Shown: piece by piece, positions 17,748-27,976 of the stretch
Position numbering within the stretch: position 1 is the stretch's first letter
Layout: each line of letters begins with the position of its first letter
Program-made: the position numbers and the translations under genes
Source of the DNA: Rhodobacteraceae bacterium CCMM004
Lineage (GTDB): Bacteria > Pseudomonadota > Alphaproteobacteria > Rhodobacterales > Rhodobacteraceae
Length of the DNA stretch: 64,000 nt
Assembly: GCA_004005435.1 (NCBI GenBank)
Contig: RZWH01000003.1
Span: 708,943-772,942 of the forward strand
Direction: 5' to 3'
The notes under the pieces: generated by a model
Databases searched by the model: none
What the model was told of the DNA's origin: nothing
The model's input: only the letters and a program-made list of their open reading frames with translations

Positions 17748-18023
17748 TCAGCCGAAGATCGCGTCGCCCTGTTCGTCGATCAGCATCTTGGCCTTGGCCG
17801 TCGACGCGGTCTGCGCCGCCTCGGCGCTCTCCAACGTATCGGCGCGGATCAGGGTGTGGCTCTTCACCTCGCCGTCGATGTCCTTTTCGATCCGCGCGGA
17901 GATGCGCCAGCGCCCGCCCTCGTTGATGGGCTCGGGATAGATGTCGTATCCCTCGTAGCGCTCGGCGGCGCGCGCCTGGGCGGACGTGCCGCCGCCGCCG
18001 AAGAGTCGTGACCAGAGCGACAT
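17748..18023 (-). CDS. HlyU family protein
   Basis: The 91-residue protein matches the HlyU family: MSLWSRLFGGG, then YEGYDIYPEPINEGGRWRIS, ARIEKDIDGEVKSHTLIRAD and a C-terminal LIDEQGDAIF. The family is named after a Vibrio haemolysin activator, but most members are short conserved proteins with no demonstrated DNA binding. It lies 12 bp downstream of rpoD on the same strand and could be read through from it. Confidence 0.85.
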   Translation of the reverse strand: MSLWSRLFGGGGTSAQARAAERYEGYDIYPEPINEGGRWRISARIEKDIDGEVKSHTLIRADTLESAEAAQTASTAKAKMLIDEQGDAIFG

Positions 18024-18035
18024 CGCGGGCGCCTC

Positions 18036-20042
<2,007 letters not shown>

Positions 20043-20067
20043 CGGCTCTCCTTCCACACCCCGCGAT

Positions 20068-20119
20068 GCGAATCACGGATCCCCAGAGGCGAATCATCTA
20101 GTGCCCAGGCGTGATTCGC
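20068..20119. promoter_or_regulatory. three GCGAATCA repeats upstream of rpoD
   Basis: GCGAATCAC (20,068-20,076), GCGAATCAT (20,089-20,097) and the inverted copy GTGATTCGC (20,111-20,119) lie 26-77 bp upstream of the rpoD start in a 132-bp spacer. The first and third copies form a perfect inverted repeat. This could be an operator or a leader hairpin. No regulator was identified. Confidence 0.45.
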
Positions 20120-20174
20120 AAAGGGATTTACCCATCTTTCGTTTACCAAACCCTCAACCGAGGCCAGAGCGCCG

Positions 20175-22139
20175 CTACGGGCCGCGTTTGCGTCCGTCGG
20201 TGCGGCCGATTTCGGCCAGGAGGCCGTCCAGCGCGGCCCGCTCGGCGCGGTCGAGGCGGACGCCGTTGGGCGCCACGTCGAACTCGCTGCCCGACTGCCG
20301 GTCGGGGCGGCCGGCGCGGGCATTGGCCGCCGCCGCCTCGCTCAGCCGCCAGGTCACGCGCTCGTCCCCTCGGTCGGTCAGGTCGGCGACGGCTTCGGCC
20401 ACCTCCCGCGCCAGGCCGCGTTCGGCCAGCAGTTTGTCGATCTCCTCGGTCAGGCACTGCGCGGCCAGAGCGGGGTCGTCCGCGCGCAGGACCGGCAGCA
20501 CCCCCAGGTGGGGCTGGGACAGGAGCTTTTCAAGGGTCTCGGCCCCGGCCCGTTCGGCGAGTCCCGTAGCGACGACGTCTGGCGCTGCGCCTGCCAGGTC
20601 GAGAAGCGCCGACAGCAGGCGCGCGTGGCCCGCGTCGGCCATGTCGAGCCGCTCCAGCCGGTCCTCGGCCTCGCCGATGAGGGCGGGGTGGCGCACCAAG
20701 AGCGCCAGGATCGCCGCCTCGCGCAGGTGTCCCTCGGTCGCGCCCGCCCCGGCGGCCAGCGGCGAGGCGCGGGTGGCGGCGCGCGGCGCCGCGGGCGGGG
20801 TCCAGCCGCGTCCAAGCCGGGCGCCGGCCCGGGGGGCGCTGCCGTCGGCCCCCTGCGGTTGGAACAGCGCCCTGCGGCGGGCCGCGATCTCAGCGCCGTA
20901 GTGGTTGCGCACCGATGGGTCGGCGATCCGCCGCACCGCGGCGCGCAGCGCGGCGTCCACTGCGGCGCGGCGCTCGGGGCTGTCGAGCAGGCGCCCCTCG
21001 GTCTCGCGCCGCCACAGCAGGTCGACGAGCGGCGCCGCGCGGTCCAGCGCCGCCTGCATCGCCGCCGCCCCGCCGTTTCGGATCAGGTCGTCGGGATCCT
21101 GCCCCTCGGGCATGAGGGCAAAGCGCAGCGTCCGCTCAGGCGCCAGATGCGGCAGCGCCAGATCCATCAGCCGCTCGGCCGCGCGCAGCCCCGCCTTGTC
21201 GCCGTCGAGCGCGATTACCGGCTCGGGGTCGATCCGCCAGAGGAGTTGGAGTTGCGCCTCGGTGATGGCGGTGCCTAGCGGCGCGACGGCGGCGCCGAAC
21301 CCCGCCTCGCCCAGCGCGATCACATCCATATATCCCTCGGCGACGATCAGCGGCGCACCCCGCCCCGCCGCCGCCCGGGCGGGCGCGTGGTTGTAGAGGT
21401 TGCGCCCCTTGTCGAAGAGCGGCGTCTCGGGCGAGTTCAGATACTTGGCGTTGTCGCCGGGGTCCATCGCCCGGCCGCCGAAGGCGATGGCCCGCCCGCG
21501 CCCGTCGCGGATGGGAAACACGATGCGGTTGCGGAAGGTGTCGTAGGGATCGCGGCCGCGGTCCGAGGGCCGCGCCAGCCCCGCTTCCAGGATCAGCTCG
21601 GCCGCCGTGCCGGCGCCGCGCAGGTGCTCCCACAGCCCTTGCCAGCCCGGCGGGGCGAAGCCCAGCTCCCACCGCGCGCAGGCCTCGGGGTCGAGCCCCC
21701 GGCGCGACAGATAGGCCCGCGCCTCGGCCGCGGCCGCGGTCTTGAGCTGCAGGCGAAACCACTTGAGCGCCGCCTCGCAGACCTCCACCAACAGGGCGCC
21801 GCGGTCCGCCTTGGCCTGCGCGGCGGGATCGCGGGCGGGCATCTGCATCCCCGCCTCGGCGGCGAGGATCTTCACCGCTTCCATGAAGTCGACGTTCTCG
21901 GTCTCCTTGACGAAGGTGAAGACGTCGCCTTTGGCCTGGCAACCGAAGCAGTAGTAGTATCCCTTGCGGTCGTCGACGTGAAAGCTGGGCGTGGCCTCCT
22001 GATGGAATGGGCACGGGGCCCACATGTCGCCCTTGCCTTGGTTCGACTTGCGCGCGTCCCAGACGACGCGGCGGCCCACCACCTGCGCCAGACTGGTGCG
22101 GTTGCGGATCTCGTCGAGGAAGCCGGGCGGGAGACTCAT
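20175..22139 (-). CDS. dnaG: DNA primase DnaG
   Basis: The 654-residue primase has the N-terminal CHC2 zinc finger (CPFHQEATPSFHVDDRKG, then YCFGC), the catalytic core with FRNRIVFPIRDGRGRAIAFGGR, the Toprim motif IVAEGYMDVIALGEAGFGAAV and EPVIALDGDKAG, and a divergent C-terminal helicase-binding domain. It begins MSLPPGFLDEIRNRTSLAQVV. An 80-bp spacer separates it from soxG upstream on the same strand, so some read-through from the sox genes is possible. Confidence 0.97.
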   Translation of the reverse strand: MSLPPGFLDEIRNRTSLAQVVGRRVVWDARKSNQGKGDMWAPCPFHQEATPSFHVDDRKGYYYCFGCQAKGDVFTFVKETENVDFMEAVKILAAEAGMQMPARDPAAQAKADRGALLVEVCEAALKWFRLQLKTAAAAEARAYLSRRGLDPEACARWELGFAPPGWQGLWEHLRGAGTAAELILEAGLARPSDRGRDPYDTFRNRIVFPIRDGRGRAIAFGGRAMDPGDNAKYLNSPETPLFDKGRNLYNHAPARAAAGRGAPLIVAEGYMDVIALGEAGFGAAVAPLGTAITEAQLQLLWRIDPEPVIALDGDKAGLRAAERLMDLALPHLAPERTLRFALMPEGQDPDDLIRNGGAAAMQAALDRAAPLVDLLWRRETEGRLLDSPERRAAVDAALRAAVRRIADPSVRNHYGAEIAARRRALFQPQGADGSAPRAGARLGRGWTPPAAPRAATRASPLAAGAGATEGHLREAAILALLVRHPALIGEAEDRLERLDMADAGHARLLSALLDLAGAAPDVVATGLAERAGAETLEKLLSQPHLGVLPVLRADDPALAAQCLTEEIDKLLAERGLAREVAEAVADLTDRGDERVTWRLSEAAAANARAGRPDRQSGSEFDVAPNGVRLDRAERAALDGLLAEIGRTDGRKRGP

Positions 22140-22218
22140 GGCCGCGAGTATCCGGCCACGCCCGCCGGGACACAAGCCGCGTCCGCCGTCGCCGAACCCT
22201 TGCGAAGATGCAGGCCGC

Positions 22219-22755
22219 TCAGCCCCGGGCGGCGACGCCCGCCATCGCGCGCAGGATCTCGTGCACCGCCGTCTCGGCCATGGAGCGAAAAACACAGATC
22301 TCCCACGTCTCGGCCGCGCGGCGGATCAGCAGGCAAGGCTGATGCGACAGGAGCGTGCGCGCGCTGCCGGGCGCCGCAAAGGACCGCCGCCGCAGGTCCA
22401 GCGGGACCAGCCGCGCCAGCACCGCCGCCGCGTCCGGCCCGTCGAGCCGCAGGACGGCCCAGGCATCGCTTTGGTCGGTGACGGCGGCGCCGTCGGGCGC
22501 GACCTCGGCGCCGAAGACCATCGCCTGGCCCCGCCCGCTCCAGACCGCCGCTGCGCCGTCACCGCCGACCACCTCTCCGGGCCCGGGCCAGCCCAGACCC
22601 GCCGCGGCGAGCGCGGTGTCGACGTCTCCCTCGCGGCCGCGAAACGGCATCACAGACACGATGCGCTCCGGCACGATCTCGGACAGCGTCGCGCCGCCCG
22701 CGGTCTGCGGCAGGTCGAGCCCCGCGCAGGGGCTTTCTGCCCTCAGCCTAACCAC
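22219..22755 (-). CDS. soxG: sarcosine oxidase gamma subunit
   Basis: SoxG is the small gamma chain of heterotetrameric sarcosine oxidase. The 178-residue protein has the family pattern: AVLRLDGPDAAAVLARLVPLDLR, ARTLLSHQPCLLIRRAAETW and a C-terminal FRSMAETAVHEILRAM, related to the GcvT/YgfZ fold. The GTG at 22,755 overlaps the end of soxA by 8 bp, confirming coupling. Confidence 0.92.
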   Translation of the reverse strand: MVRLRAESPCAGLDLPQTAGGATLSEIVPERIVSVMPFRGREGDVDTALAAAGLGWPGPGEVVGGDGAAAVWSGRGQAMVFGAEVAPDGAAVTDQSDAWAVLRLDGPDAAAVLARLVPLDLRRRSFAAPGSARTLLSHQPCLLIRRAAETWEICVFRSMAETAVHEILRAMAGVAARG

Positions 22756-25672
22756 GCACCCGCCCTCCCTCGGGATCCACCGCCACGGGGTCGCAGACCT
22801 CGCACAGCGTCGTCACCTTGCGCAGGTGGTCGCGCATGACCACCCGCGCGCCGTGCCGCGCCCGCCCCCCGGAGAGCAGCGCCAGGCCCAGCCACGTTCC
22901 CAACTCCGGCGACCACGCCACCGAGGTCACGTGGCCCTCGGCCGTCTCCGGCCGCCACGCCGCGCCCTCGGGGAACAGCGTCGCCCCCGCGGTCAGCGCG
23001 CCGCCCTCCACCGGGCGCAGGCCCACGAGCTGCCCCCGCGCGGGATTGGTCAGGCCGGGACGCCCCGCCATCGCCTGCCCGATGCAGTCCTTGGCCCCGC
23101 TCACCATCCGCCCCAGCCCGACGTCGTCCGCCGTCACCCGCCCGTCGATCTCGGCATGGGTGATATGCCCCTTCTCGATCCTGAGGACGTTCAGCGCCTC
23201 CATCCCGTAGGCGCAGCCGCCCCGCGCCTCGGCCAGCGCGACGAGGAGCCGAAACAGCGCATCCCCGTGCCGGGCCGGAACGGCCAGTTCGTAGCCGTGC
23301 TCGCCCGAGAACGAGATGCGAAAGAGGCGCCCGGCGACCCCGCTCACGGCGACGGCACCGCAGGACATGAACGGCCAGTCGGCGTCGGCGATGGGGGTGT
23401 CCAGCACCTCGTTCAGCAAATCCCGCGATTCCGGCCCCGCCACTGCGATCTGCGCCCACTGCTCGGTGACCGAGATCATGGCCACATCCAGGTCCGGGCG
23501 CAGCACCTGGTGGGCGAACTCCAGATGCTGCATCACCGCCCCGGCCGCCGCCGTGGTCGTGGTGAGGACGAAATGCCCCTCGCCCAGCCGCGCCGCCGTG
23601 CCGTCGTCCAGGACATGCCCGTCCTCGCGCAGCATCAGGCCGTAGCGGACCCGCCCGACCTTCAGCGTCGACATCCGCCCGGCATAGACCAGGTCCAGAA
23701 ACGCCGCGGCGTCCGGCCCCTGGACGTCGACCTTGCCCAAGGTCGACACGTCGCAGACCCCCACCCTGCGCCTGACCGTCGCCGCCTCGCGGTCGCAGGC
23801 CTCGCGCCAGGTGGTCTCGCCCGCGCGGGGGTAATAGCTGGGGCGGAACCACAGCCCCGCTTCGATCATCGGCGCGCCGCGGTCGAGGCTCGCCCGATGC
23901 GCCGTGGTCCGCCGCGCAGGGGCAAAGCCCGCGCCCCGCGCCCCCGCCCCCATCGCCGAGATCGCCACCGGGGTGTAGGGCGGGCGGAACGTGGTGGTCC
24001 CGGTCTCGGCCAGGCTGCGCCCCGTCGCCTCGGCCAGCGCCGCCAGCGCCACGACGTTGCCGACCTTGCCCTGGTCGGGCGCCATGCCCTGGGTCGTGTA
24101 GCGCTTCATGTGCTCGACCGAGCGAAAGTTCTCCTGCGCGGCCAGGGCGACGTCCTTCACCGTCACGTCGTTTTGCAGGTCGACCCAGGCGCGGCCCTTG
24201 CCCGGGACGTGCCAGAGGGGCGCGATGCGATAGGGGGCGCCGTTGGCCGCGGGCAGGTCGACGGCCCCGCCGCCCTCGTGCCCCAGAGCCTCGGCTGCGG
24301 CGCGCCCAACCCGCGCCCCGTCGGCCAGGCAGGAGGCCGTGTCGAACCGGCCCGCCGCCGCCCCCGCCGCGGCCAGCCCCGGCACCGCATCGTCGCGGGC
24401 GACGAAAGCGGCGATGTCGTCGTGCCAGAGCGGCCGCGCGCCCATGTGGCAGGTCAGGTGAACCGCCGGGTTCCAACCGCCCGAGACCGCCAGACACTCG
24501 GCCCAGATCCGGGCGGTGCCGCCCGGGTGGCGGATCACCACGTTCTCCAAGCCCCTGCCCCCGGTGGTGCCCACCACGAGCGCGCCTGCATAGACCGGAT
24601 AGGGCGCGCGCGTCTCCACGTCCGCGCGGCAGTCGACCAGAGCCTTCACGTCCACCCCCGCCGCCGCCAGGTCGCGCGCGGTGCGATGGGCGTCGTCGTT
24701 GTTGCCGAAGATCACGGCCGAGCGCGGCGCGACACCGTAGCGGTGCAGATAGCTGCGCGCCGCCGCCGCCGACATGACCCCTGGCCGGTCGTTGTCGGAG
24801 AACGCGATGGGCCGCTCGTGGGCGCCCGCCGCCAGCACCGCCCGCCCCGCGATGATCTGCCAGAAGCATTCGCGCGGCAGGGCGCCCGACCGGGGCCGGT
24901 GCCCCGCCACCCGCTCCAGCGCCCCGTAGGTGCCGCCGTCGTAGGCGCCGGTGACGGTGGTGCGGGTCATCACCCGCACGCCCCTCTCGGCCAGGGCCGC
25001 GGCCGTCTCGGCCGCCCAGACCGCGCCGGGCAGGCCCGCCACCGCCTCGTCCTCGGACAAAAGCCGCCCGCCCAGCCGGTCGGCCTCGTCGCAGAGGATC
25101 ACGTCCGCCCCCGCCTCCGCCGCCGCCAGCGCCGCCATCAGCCCCGCAGGCCCGCCGCCGATCACCAGAACGTCGCAGTGGGCGAACGCCTTCTCGTCGC
25201 GGTCGGCGTCGCTCTCGCCCGACAGCGCGCCCAGGCCCGCCGCCCGGCGGATCGCAGGCTCGTAGACCCGCTCCCACCAGGTCCGCGGGAACATGAAGGT
25301 CTTGTAGTAGAACCCCGCCCCCAAAAACGGCGCCAGCCGGTCGTTGATCCCGAGAAGATCCCGGTCGAGCGACGGCCAGGCGTTCTGCGACCGCACGCCC
25401 AGCCCCTCCCACACCTCCTGCATCGTGGCGCGGACATTGGGCGTGCGCGCCGCCCCCTCGCCCACGGTGACCAGGGCCGAGGGCTCCTCCGACCCCGCCG
25501 ACCAGACGCCCCGCGGACGGTGATACTTGAACGACCGCGCCATCAGCCGCGTGCCCTCGGCCAAGAGCGCCGAGGCCACGGTGTCGCCGGGATGCGCCGC
25601 CACCGCGCGCCCGTCGAAGGTGAAGGACAGATCCCGCCCCCGGTCGATCGTCCCGTATCCCGCGACCCTCAC
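22748..25672 (-). CDS. soxA: sarcosine oxidase alpha subunit
   Basis: SoxA (974 residues) holds NAD and passes the C1 unit to tetrahydrofolate. Its N-terminal part has a 2Fe-2S-like fold without the cluster (DLSFTFDGRAVAAHPGDTVASAL), then a dinucleotide-binding site at VLVIGGGPAGLMAALAAAEAG, a second nucleotide-binding region (SAVIFGNNDDAHRTA), and a C-terminal aminomethyltransferase domain (SFSGEHGYELAVPA, YGMEALNVLRIEKGH). The GTG at 25,672 overlaps the soxD stop (GTGA). With the B, D and G subunits it oxidises sarcosine to glycine, yielding hydrogen peroxide and 5,10-methylene-THF. Confidence 0.95.
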   Translation of the reverse strand: MRVAGYGTIDRGRDLSFTFDGRAVAAHPGDTVASALLAEGTRLMARSFKYHRPRGVWSAGSEEPSALVTVGEGAARTPNVRATMQEVWEGLGVRSQNAWPSLDRDLLGINDRLAPFLGAGFYYKTFMFPRTWWERVYEPAIRRAAGLGALSGESDADRDEKAFAHCDVLVIGGGPAGLMAALAAAEAGADVILCDEADRLGGRLLSEDEAVAGLPGAVWAAETAAALAERGVRVMTRTTVTGAYDGGTYGALERVAGHRPRSGALPRECFWQIIAGRAVLAAGAHERPIAFSDNDRPGVMSAAAARSYLHRYGVAPRSAVIFGNNDDAHRTARDLAAAGVDVKALVDCRADVETRAPYPVYAGALVVGTTGGRGLENVVIRHPGGTARIWAECLAVSGGWNPAVHLTCHMGARPLWHDDIAAFVARDDAVPGLAAAGAAAGRFDTASCLADGARVGRAAAEALGHEGGGAVDLPAANGAPYRIAPLWHVPGKGRAWVDLQNDVTVKDVALAAQENFRSVEHMKRYTTQGMAPDQGKVGNVVALAALAEATGRSLAETGTTTFRPPYTPVAISAMGAGARGAGFAPARRTTAHRASLDRGAPMIEAGLWFRPSYYPRAGETTWREACDREAATVRRRVGVCDVSTLGKVDVQGPDAAAFLDLVYAGRMSTLKVGRVRYGLMLREDGHVLDDGTAARLGEGHFVLTTTTAAAGAVMQHLEFAHQVLRPDLDVAMISVTEQWAQIAVAGPESRDLLNEVLDTPIADADWPFMSCGAVAVSGVAGRLFRISFSGEHGYELAVPARHGDALFRLLVALAEARGGCAYGMEALNVLRIEKGHITHAEIDGRVTADDVGLGRMVSGAKDCIGQAMAGRPGLTNPARGQLVGLRPVEGGALTAGATLFPEGAAWRPETAEGHVTSVAWSPELGTWLGLALLSGGRARHGARVVMRDHLRKVTTLCEVCDPVAVDPEGGRVRG

Positions 25673-25932
25673 GGTCCCGCCTCCGCCGCCAGACGCGCCC
25701 CATGCACGGCGTGGGTCGCCGTGTCCCGCGCCACGATCAGACAGGCGCCGCAGCCCGCGCCGTGCCACCACAGCTCCTCGGTCGCCCCCGCCGGATTGTC
25801 GCGCAGATGCAGATAGGCGTCCCACGCCGCCGCCCCCGCCTCCCGTCCCGGCCGGTCCTTCAGCGCCGCCGGCCCGACCACGGTGAACTCGCGCAGATCG
25901 CGCACGCCGCAAAGAGGACAAGGCAGCCTCAT
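25669..25932 (-). CDS. soxD: sarcosine oxidase delta subunit
   Basis: The 87-residue delta chain binds zinc. It begins MRLPCPLCGVRDLREFTVVG with the first Cys pair and contains later Cys residues at GAGCGACLIVAR; the middle WDAYLHLRDNPAGATEELWWH is typical of SoxD. The stop overlaps the soxA start. Unusually, 369 bp separate it from soxB upstream, whereas these genes are normally tightly packed. Confidence 0.93.
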   Translation of the reverse strand: MRLPCPLCGVRDLREFTVVGPAALKDRPGREAGAAAWDAYLHLRDNPAGATEELWWHGAGCGACLIVARDTATHAVHGARLAAEAGP

Positions 25933-26301
25933 CGCCCGCCCCGCCCGCAACGTCCCTTTCGAGACCCCCTCGCCGAAGGCCGGCCGACCTCCGCCACCCG
26001 CCGAACCGACACGGACAGGACGCACCCCGTCCCGCCGCTTGCCCAAAGGTCGGCCCCGGCCAACGTCGCCGGAGCCTCGGCCCTCTCGCACCGACCCACC
26101 ACACCATCATCGCGCGCGCCGCAGAGAGACCCGGCCCGCCGCGCCAAACCCGACAGCCCCAAACTTTCCTTTCCAAATATCCTCGCCGAAGGCGGCCCGA
26201 CGTTCGCCGCCCACCCCGCGGCGGGGGTCCGAACGCCCAGCGGGACGGCGGGCGGGGCGATGCGCGTCAGCGCGAGCGTCCGCACGTCCGTCCCGTCGCG
26301 C
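25933..26301. other. 369-bp spacer splitting the sox operon
   Basis: No gene is visible between soxB and soxD. The stretch is extremely C-rich on the plus strand and contains one dispersed repeat (26,161-26,195) and a partial copy (GCCTTCGGCGAGGGG on the minus strand near 25,967-25,982). The spacer may have grown by repeat insertion, or may hold a second promoter for soxDAG. Confidence 0.6.
26161..26195 (-). repeat. dispersed intergenic repeat, copy 3
   Basis: On the minus strand this reads GCCTTCGGCGAGGATATTTG then GAAAGGAAAG, identical through the core to the copy at 7361. It lies inside the soxB-soxD spacer. Confidence 0.75.
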
Positions 26302-27555
26302 TCAATGCAGGTTGTGCTGGGCACCCGTTCCCTCCTCGTCCATCAGCCCCACTCCGTCGCGGAAGCGATCCAACCGGTAGCGGGCGGCGGTCTTGTGGGG
26401 GCGGTCCTCGGCGATCAGGTGGGCAAAGGCCCAGCCAGAGGCCGGCACCGCCTTGAACCCCCCGTAGCACCAGCCGCAATCGATATAGAGCCCCTCGGTC
26501 GGGGTCCGGTCGATGATCGGCGAGCCGTCCGGCGTCATGTCCATGATCCCGCCCCAGGACCGCAACACCTTGGCCCGCCCGATGGCCGGCATCAGGCTCA
26601 TCGCGGCCTCCATCACGTGCTCCGCCATGGGCAGGTTACCGCGCTGGGCATAGGAGGGATAGAAGTCCAGGTCGCCGCCGAACACCAGGCCGCCCTTGTC
26701 AGACTGGCTGATATAGAAGTGCCCCATGCCGAAGCTGACCACATGGTCGATGACCGGCTTCAGCCCCTCGGTGACGAAGGCCTGGAGCACGTGGCTCTCC
26801 ACCGGTAGGCGCATCCCCGCCATCGCGGCCACCTGCCCCGAGCGCCCTGCGACCACGATCCCCACCTTCTTTGCCCGGATCGCCCCGCGGGTCGTCTGAA
26901 CTCCGGTCACCCGGCCACCCGAGATGTCGATGCCCGTCACTTCGCAGTTCTGGATCAGATCGACGCCGCGGCGGTCGGCGGCGCGGGCATAGCCCCAGGC
27001 CACGGCGTCGTGGCGCGCCGTGCCGCCGCGGCGGTGCAACAGCCCGCCGTAGACGGGGAAGCGGTGGTTGTCGAAGTCGAGATAGGGCAGATGCGCCGCC
27101 ACCCCGGCCCGATCCAGCAGCTCGGCGTCGTCGCCCTGGGTGATCATGGCATTGCCGCGGCGGACGAAGGCGTCCCGCTGCCCGTCGGAGTGGAACAGGT
27201 TGATCAACCCCCGCTGCGAATGCATCACGTTGTAGTTGAGATCCTCCTCCAGCCGCTCCCAGAGCCGCAGCGAGTGGCTGTAGAACTCCGAGTTGCCCGG
27301 AAGAAAGTAGTTGGCGCGCACAATGGTCGTGTTGCGGCCCACGTTGCCGCCACCCAGATATCCCTTCTCGAGTACCGCAACGTTGGTCAGACCGTGATTG
27401 CGGGCGAGGTAATAGGCCGTGGACAGGCCGTGCCCGCCGCCGCCGATGATCACCACATCGTAGTCGGCCTTGGGATGAGGATCGCGCCAATGCGGCCGCC
27501 AGCCGCGGTTGCCGGTCAGCCCCTCCCTGACGATGCGCCATGCGTCGAAGCCCAT
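26302..27555 (-). CDS. soxB: sarcosine oxidase beta subunit
   Basis: The 417-residue beta chain is the FAD-dependent oxidase, and FMN is also attached covalently to it in this family. The FAD site is DVVIIGGGGHGLSTAYYLAR (about residues 33-52). GGTARHDAVAWGYARAA (residues about 178-194) contains the histidine (H182) that I expect to carry FMN by analogy. GLYIDCGWCYGGFKAVPASG is the typical C-terminal substrate-site region. It should lead a soxBDAG transcript, although a 369-bp spacer follows it. Confidence 0.96.
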   Translation of the reverse strand: MGFDAWRIVREGLTGNRGWRPHWRDPHPKADYDVVIIGGGGHGLSTAYYLARNHGLTNVAVLEKGYLGGGNVGRNTTIVRANYFLPGNSEFYSHSLRLWERLEEDLNYNVMHSQRGLINLFHSDGQRDAFVRRGNAMITQGDDAELLDRAGVAAHLPYLDFDNHRFPVYGGLLHRRGGTARHDAVAWGYARAADRRGVDLIQNCEVTGIDISGGRVTGVQTTRGAIRAKKVGIVVAGRSGQVAAMAGMRLPVESHVLQAFVTEGLKPVIDHVVSFGMGHFYISQSDKGGLVFGGDLDFYPSYAQRGNLPMAEHVMEAAMSLMPAIGRAKVLRSWGGIMDMTPDGSPIIDRTPTEGLYIDCGWCYGGFKAVPASGWAFAHLIAEDRPHKTAARYRLDRFRDGVGLMDEEGTGAQHNLH

Positions 27556-27655
27556 GTGGCGGCCCTCCCCCCGCCAGACAAGCGCGCCGCGCCCGAGACT
27601 TCAACGGCAAACCGCGACATTCCCGGGAGCCCCGGCGACACGCGTGCCGCGGGCA

Positions 27656-27699
27656 CGATTTTTCGTCGAAAAATCGCCCCCGCTGCACCGTCGGAGGAT
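27656..27699. terminator. two-hairpin element, second copy
   Basis: Hairpin 1 (27,656-27,676) has perfect 10-bp arms CGATTTTTCG and CGAAAAATCG around a T. The second unit keeps only its right arm (CGGAGGATCG at 27,690-27,699). Layout and arm ends match the element at 5116-5161. It follows the end of a small minus-strand gene and precedes soxB, so termination is a likely role. Confidence 0.6.
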
Positions 27700-27703
27700 C
27701 GCT

Positions 27704-27907
27704 CTAGGCGTTGTCGTCGGGCGCTGCGGGGGTGTCGGCCATGTCGGTGTCGCCGTCGTTCTCGCCCGGCGTGAGGTCGCGGGCATAGCCCTGGGCCGAG
27801 GCGCCCTCTCCGGCGCCGGGCAGCCCGGTCCGCGCCGTCTCGGACGGCACGTCGGTGTCGCGGGGTGGCGACGTGGCGGACGACGAGCCGTCTTTTTCGG
27901 ATGACAT
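27704..27907 (-). CDS. small acidic hypothetical protein
   Basis: This 67-residue protein (start MSSEKDGSSSATSPP, end TPAAPDDNA) is rich in Ser, Thr, Asp, Glu and Pro and looks intrinsically disordered. It has a strong AGAAGAGGAG ribosome-binding site ahead of the ATG at 27,907 and is followed by a hairpin terminator, which supports expression. No family is recognised. Confidence 0.55.
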   Translation of the reverse strand: MSSEKDGSSSATSPPRDTDVPSETARTGLPGAGEGASAQGYARDLTPGENDGDTDMADTPAAPDDNA

Positions 27908-27976
27908 CGGGGGCTCCTCTTCTCTGGGTCCGTTAGGAAAACCGCCCGCCGCCCGCGGGGTTCCCCCGCCCCCGGG

